Positions 63,016-64,000 of a stretch of 64,000 nucleotides of DNA are shown piece by piece. Position 1 is the stretch's first letter, and every line of letters starts with the position of its first letter. The DNA is from UBA4722 sp044221135 (GTDB lineage Bacteria > Pseudomonadota > Gammaproteobacteria > DSM-16500). The notes under the pieces are model-generated. The model worked only from the letters and a program-made list of their open reading frames with translations, was not told where the DNA came from and did no database searches. The DNA lies in the NCBI GenBank assembly GCA_044221135.1, contig JBGAPT010000005.1:1-64000 (forward strand). The letters are read 5' to 3'. A program made the translations under genes and the position numbers.

Positions 63016-63870
63016 ATGTCATCACACCTCTCAACTTGCCTTCCATTTGTCACCGGTTATGCATTGCAGAATTATTCTTGTGCAGAACAAGGCATATTGG
63101 ATGCATCAGAAAATGGTTATCAATATTGGTATATGGATGCAAGTTTGCCTTTCAATCTATCTAAAACATGGGACACGCTACGAATAAAAAACATTATTTA
63201 TAATATGGAATGTTATTCCGTAAAACCTATTTTGCATGGAAATTATAAAGTGCCTCTGGCTTCGGATGTAGAAGAATTAAGATTGGCTGCATTAGACTAT
63301 ACAAAAAAAGAAATTGATTTAGCGAGTGTTTTATCCGGCCCTTTAATTATTCATGGTGGAGTTATTGTCGAGCCTCGTCAAATGAATACTATTAAAAAAG
63401 AAGCGTTAAATAATTTCTTATGCTCGATAGAAGAATTGGCCAATTATGCAAGCAAAAAAAACGTTTCAATCTATTTAGAAAATTTATCTTATTATAAAAA
63501 TTACCGCCCATTTTCTTATATCTTTACTCATGATGAAGAGTTTGACTATTTGCTTTCTCGAACCGACTTACCCTTTTTTCTCGATGTAGGCCATGCCAAT
63601 ATTGGTAATGAATCTCCTAAAGACATTTTTAGAAAATATGCAGGCCGTATTGTAGGTATGTCTTTAAGCAATAATAACGGACAACAAGATCAACATCTTT
63701 CTTTAATGGACGGTAACATCGACTACAAAGAATTCGTTGCATGCATCGAAGCTTGTCAATGGAAAGGTATTATTGCTTTTGAAACACGAAACCAATCTCC
63801 AATCGGCAGTATCCATGAATTGACCCAAATTTATTATAAAACACAAGAAAAGGCTGTTGAAATCAAATGA
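63016..63870 (+). CDS. Sugar-phosphate isomerase/epimerase-like TIM-barrel protein
   Basis: A 284-aa protein of the xylose isomerase-like TIM barrel (AP endonuclease 2 fold). Metal-site strands are LIIHGG, VSIYLENLSYY, FFLDVGHANIG and IIAFETR, and NGQQDQHLSLMDGNIDYKEF matches the usual HL..G.GNID segment; the normal His before it is changed (MSLSNNN). Relatives include sugar isomerases and the dehydroshikimate dehydratase AsbF of siderophore synthesis. It overlaps the following MFS gene by 4 bases (ATGA), so they act together, perhaps in making and exporting a small molecule. Confidence 0.75.
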   Translation: MSSHLSTCLPFVTGYALQNYSCAEQGILDASENGYQYWYMDASLPFNLSKTWDTLRIKNIIYNMECYSVKPILHGNYKVPLASDVEELRLAALDYTKKEIDLASVLSGPLIIHGGVIVEPRQMNTIKKEALNNFLCSIEELANYASKKNVSIYLENLSYYKNYRPFSYIFTHDEEFDYLLSRTDLPFFLDVGHANIGNESPKDIFRKYAGRIVGMSLSNNNGQQDQHLSLMDGNIDYKEFVACIEACQWKGIIAFETRNQSPIGSIHELTQIYYKTQEKAVEIK

Positions 63871-64000
63871 AAGAAAATCGTCTCCTCATACTTCTTATTG
63901 CCTGTTTTGCTGTGATGTGCACACAAGCAGGTTTAATTATGTATTCTCCCTCTATTCCTTTTTTACTAAAGGCATTTAATACAGACTATACCGGTGCTAC
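63867..64000 (+). CDS. MFS transporter, N-terminal part (cut by window end)
   Basis: The ATG at 63867 overlaps the TIM-barrel gene's stop. The 44 visible residues (MKENRLLILLIACFAVMCTQ, then a segment with YSPSIPFLLKAFNTD) form the first membrane helix and loop of a Bcr/CflA-like major facilitator exporter. The rest is outside the window. In siderophore clusters of Legionella relatives an MFS exporter stands beside biosynthetic genes, which fits but does not prove that role. Confidence 0.75.
   Translation, partial: MKENRLLILLIACFAVMCTQAGLIMYSPSIPFLLKAFNTDYTGA

Overview
The window is AT-rich gammaproteobacterial DNA. Gene content points to a host-associated member of the Legionellales (Legionella/Coxiella/Aquicella-like): a PlaA-type GDSL lipase, outer-membrane phospholipase A, many large lineage-specific proteins with coiled coils, ankyrin or U-box domains, and eukaryote-like sorting signals. 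The placement is inference from gene content, not from a marker gene.

Positions 1-29.2 kb are chromosomal. There are housekeeping genes (aroE, dacB, gloB, argE, a fused MsrB-MsrA, a DctA-type transporter, SIMPL, thioesterase), a set of secreted hydrolases (NlpC/P60 peptidase, beta-helix protein, GDSL lipase, phospholipase A, GH16 beta-glucanase) and several unrecognised proteins that may be effectors. Small repeats sit between genes: a tandem/inverted 'catccccgc' repeat, a 146-bp terminal-inverted-repeat MITE, and a 582-bp palindromic element holding an internally deleted REP-associated (IS200-like) transposase.

A tRNA-Thr(CGT) at 29.1 kb is followed by a gene-poor stretch and then by an integrative conjugative element (ICE) of the GI/PFGI-1 type, running to about 62.9 kb. 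Its left part has an AlpA regulator, a complete tyrosine integrase, RadC/DUF6876-type accessory genes and a lytic transglycosylase. Four of these accessory genes have a 5' leader with two mutually exclusive hairpins, the last one masking the start site; this resembles the radC RNA motif. Two copies of a three-hairpin element with covarying stems lie in the same module. From 57.1 kb down to 40.9 kb, on the minus strand, is a nearly complete GI-type T4SS: PilL-like, TraE/K/B-like, VirB4-like ATPase, TraU/TraH-like, TraG, and TraD, which is interrupted by an assembly gap. The only relaxase-like gene is a short TraI_2-type N-terminal domain without its HD residues, so self-transfer is doubtful from what is visible.

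The ICE carries cargo that looks aimed at a eukaryotic host. A 36.9-40.8 kb block holds a membrane protein, a leucine-rich/permuted papain-like protein ending in the geranylgeranylation-type box CTLL, and a U-box protein ending in the farnesylation-type box CSIS. At 59.2-61.1 kb is an ankyrin protein with a cytidine-deaminase-like HAE...CxxC core. An S24-type repressor with four operator-like repeats and a Q-like antiterminator close the element. A TIM-barrel gene and an MFS transporter, cut by the window end, follow.
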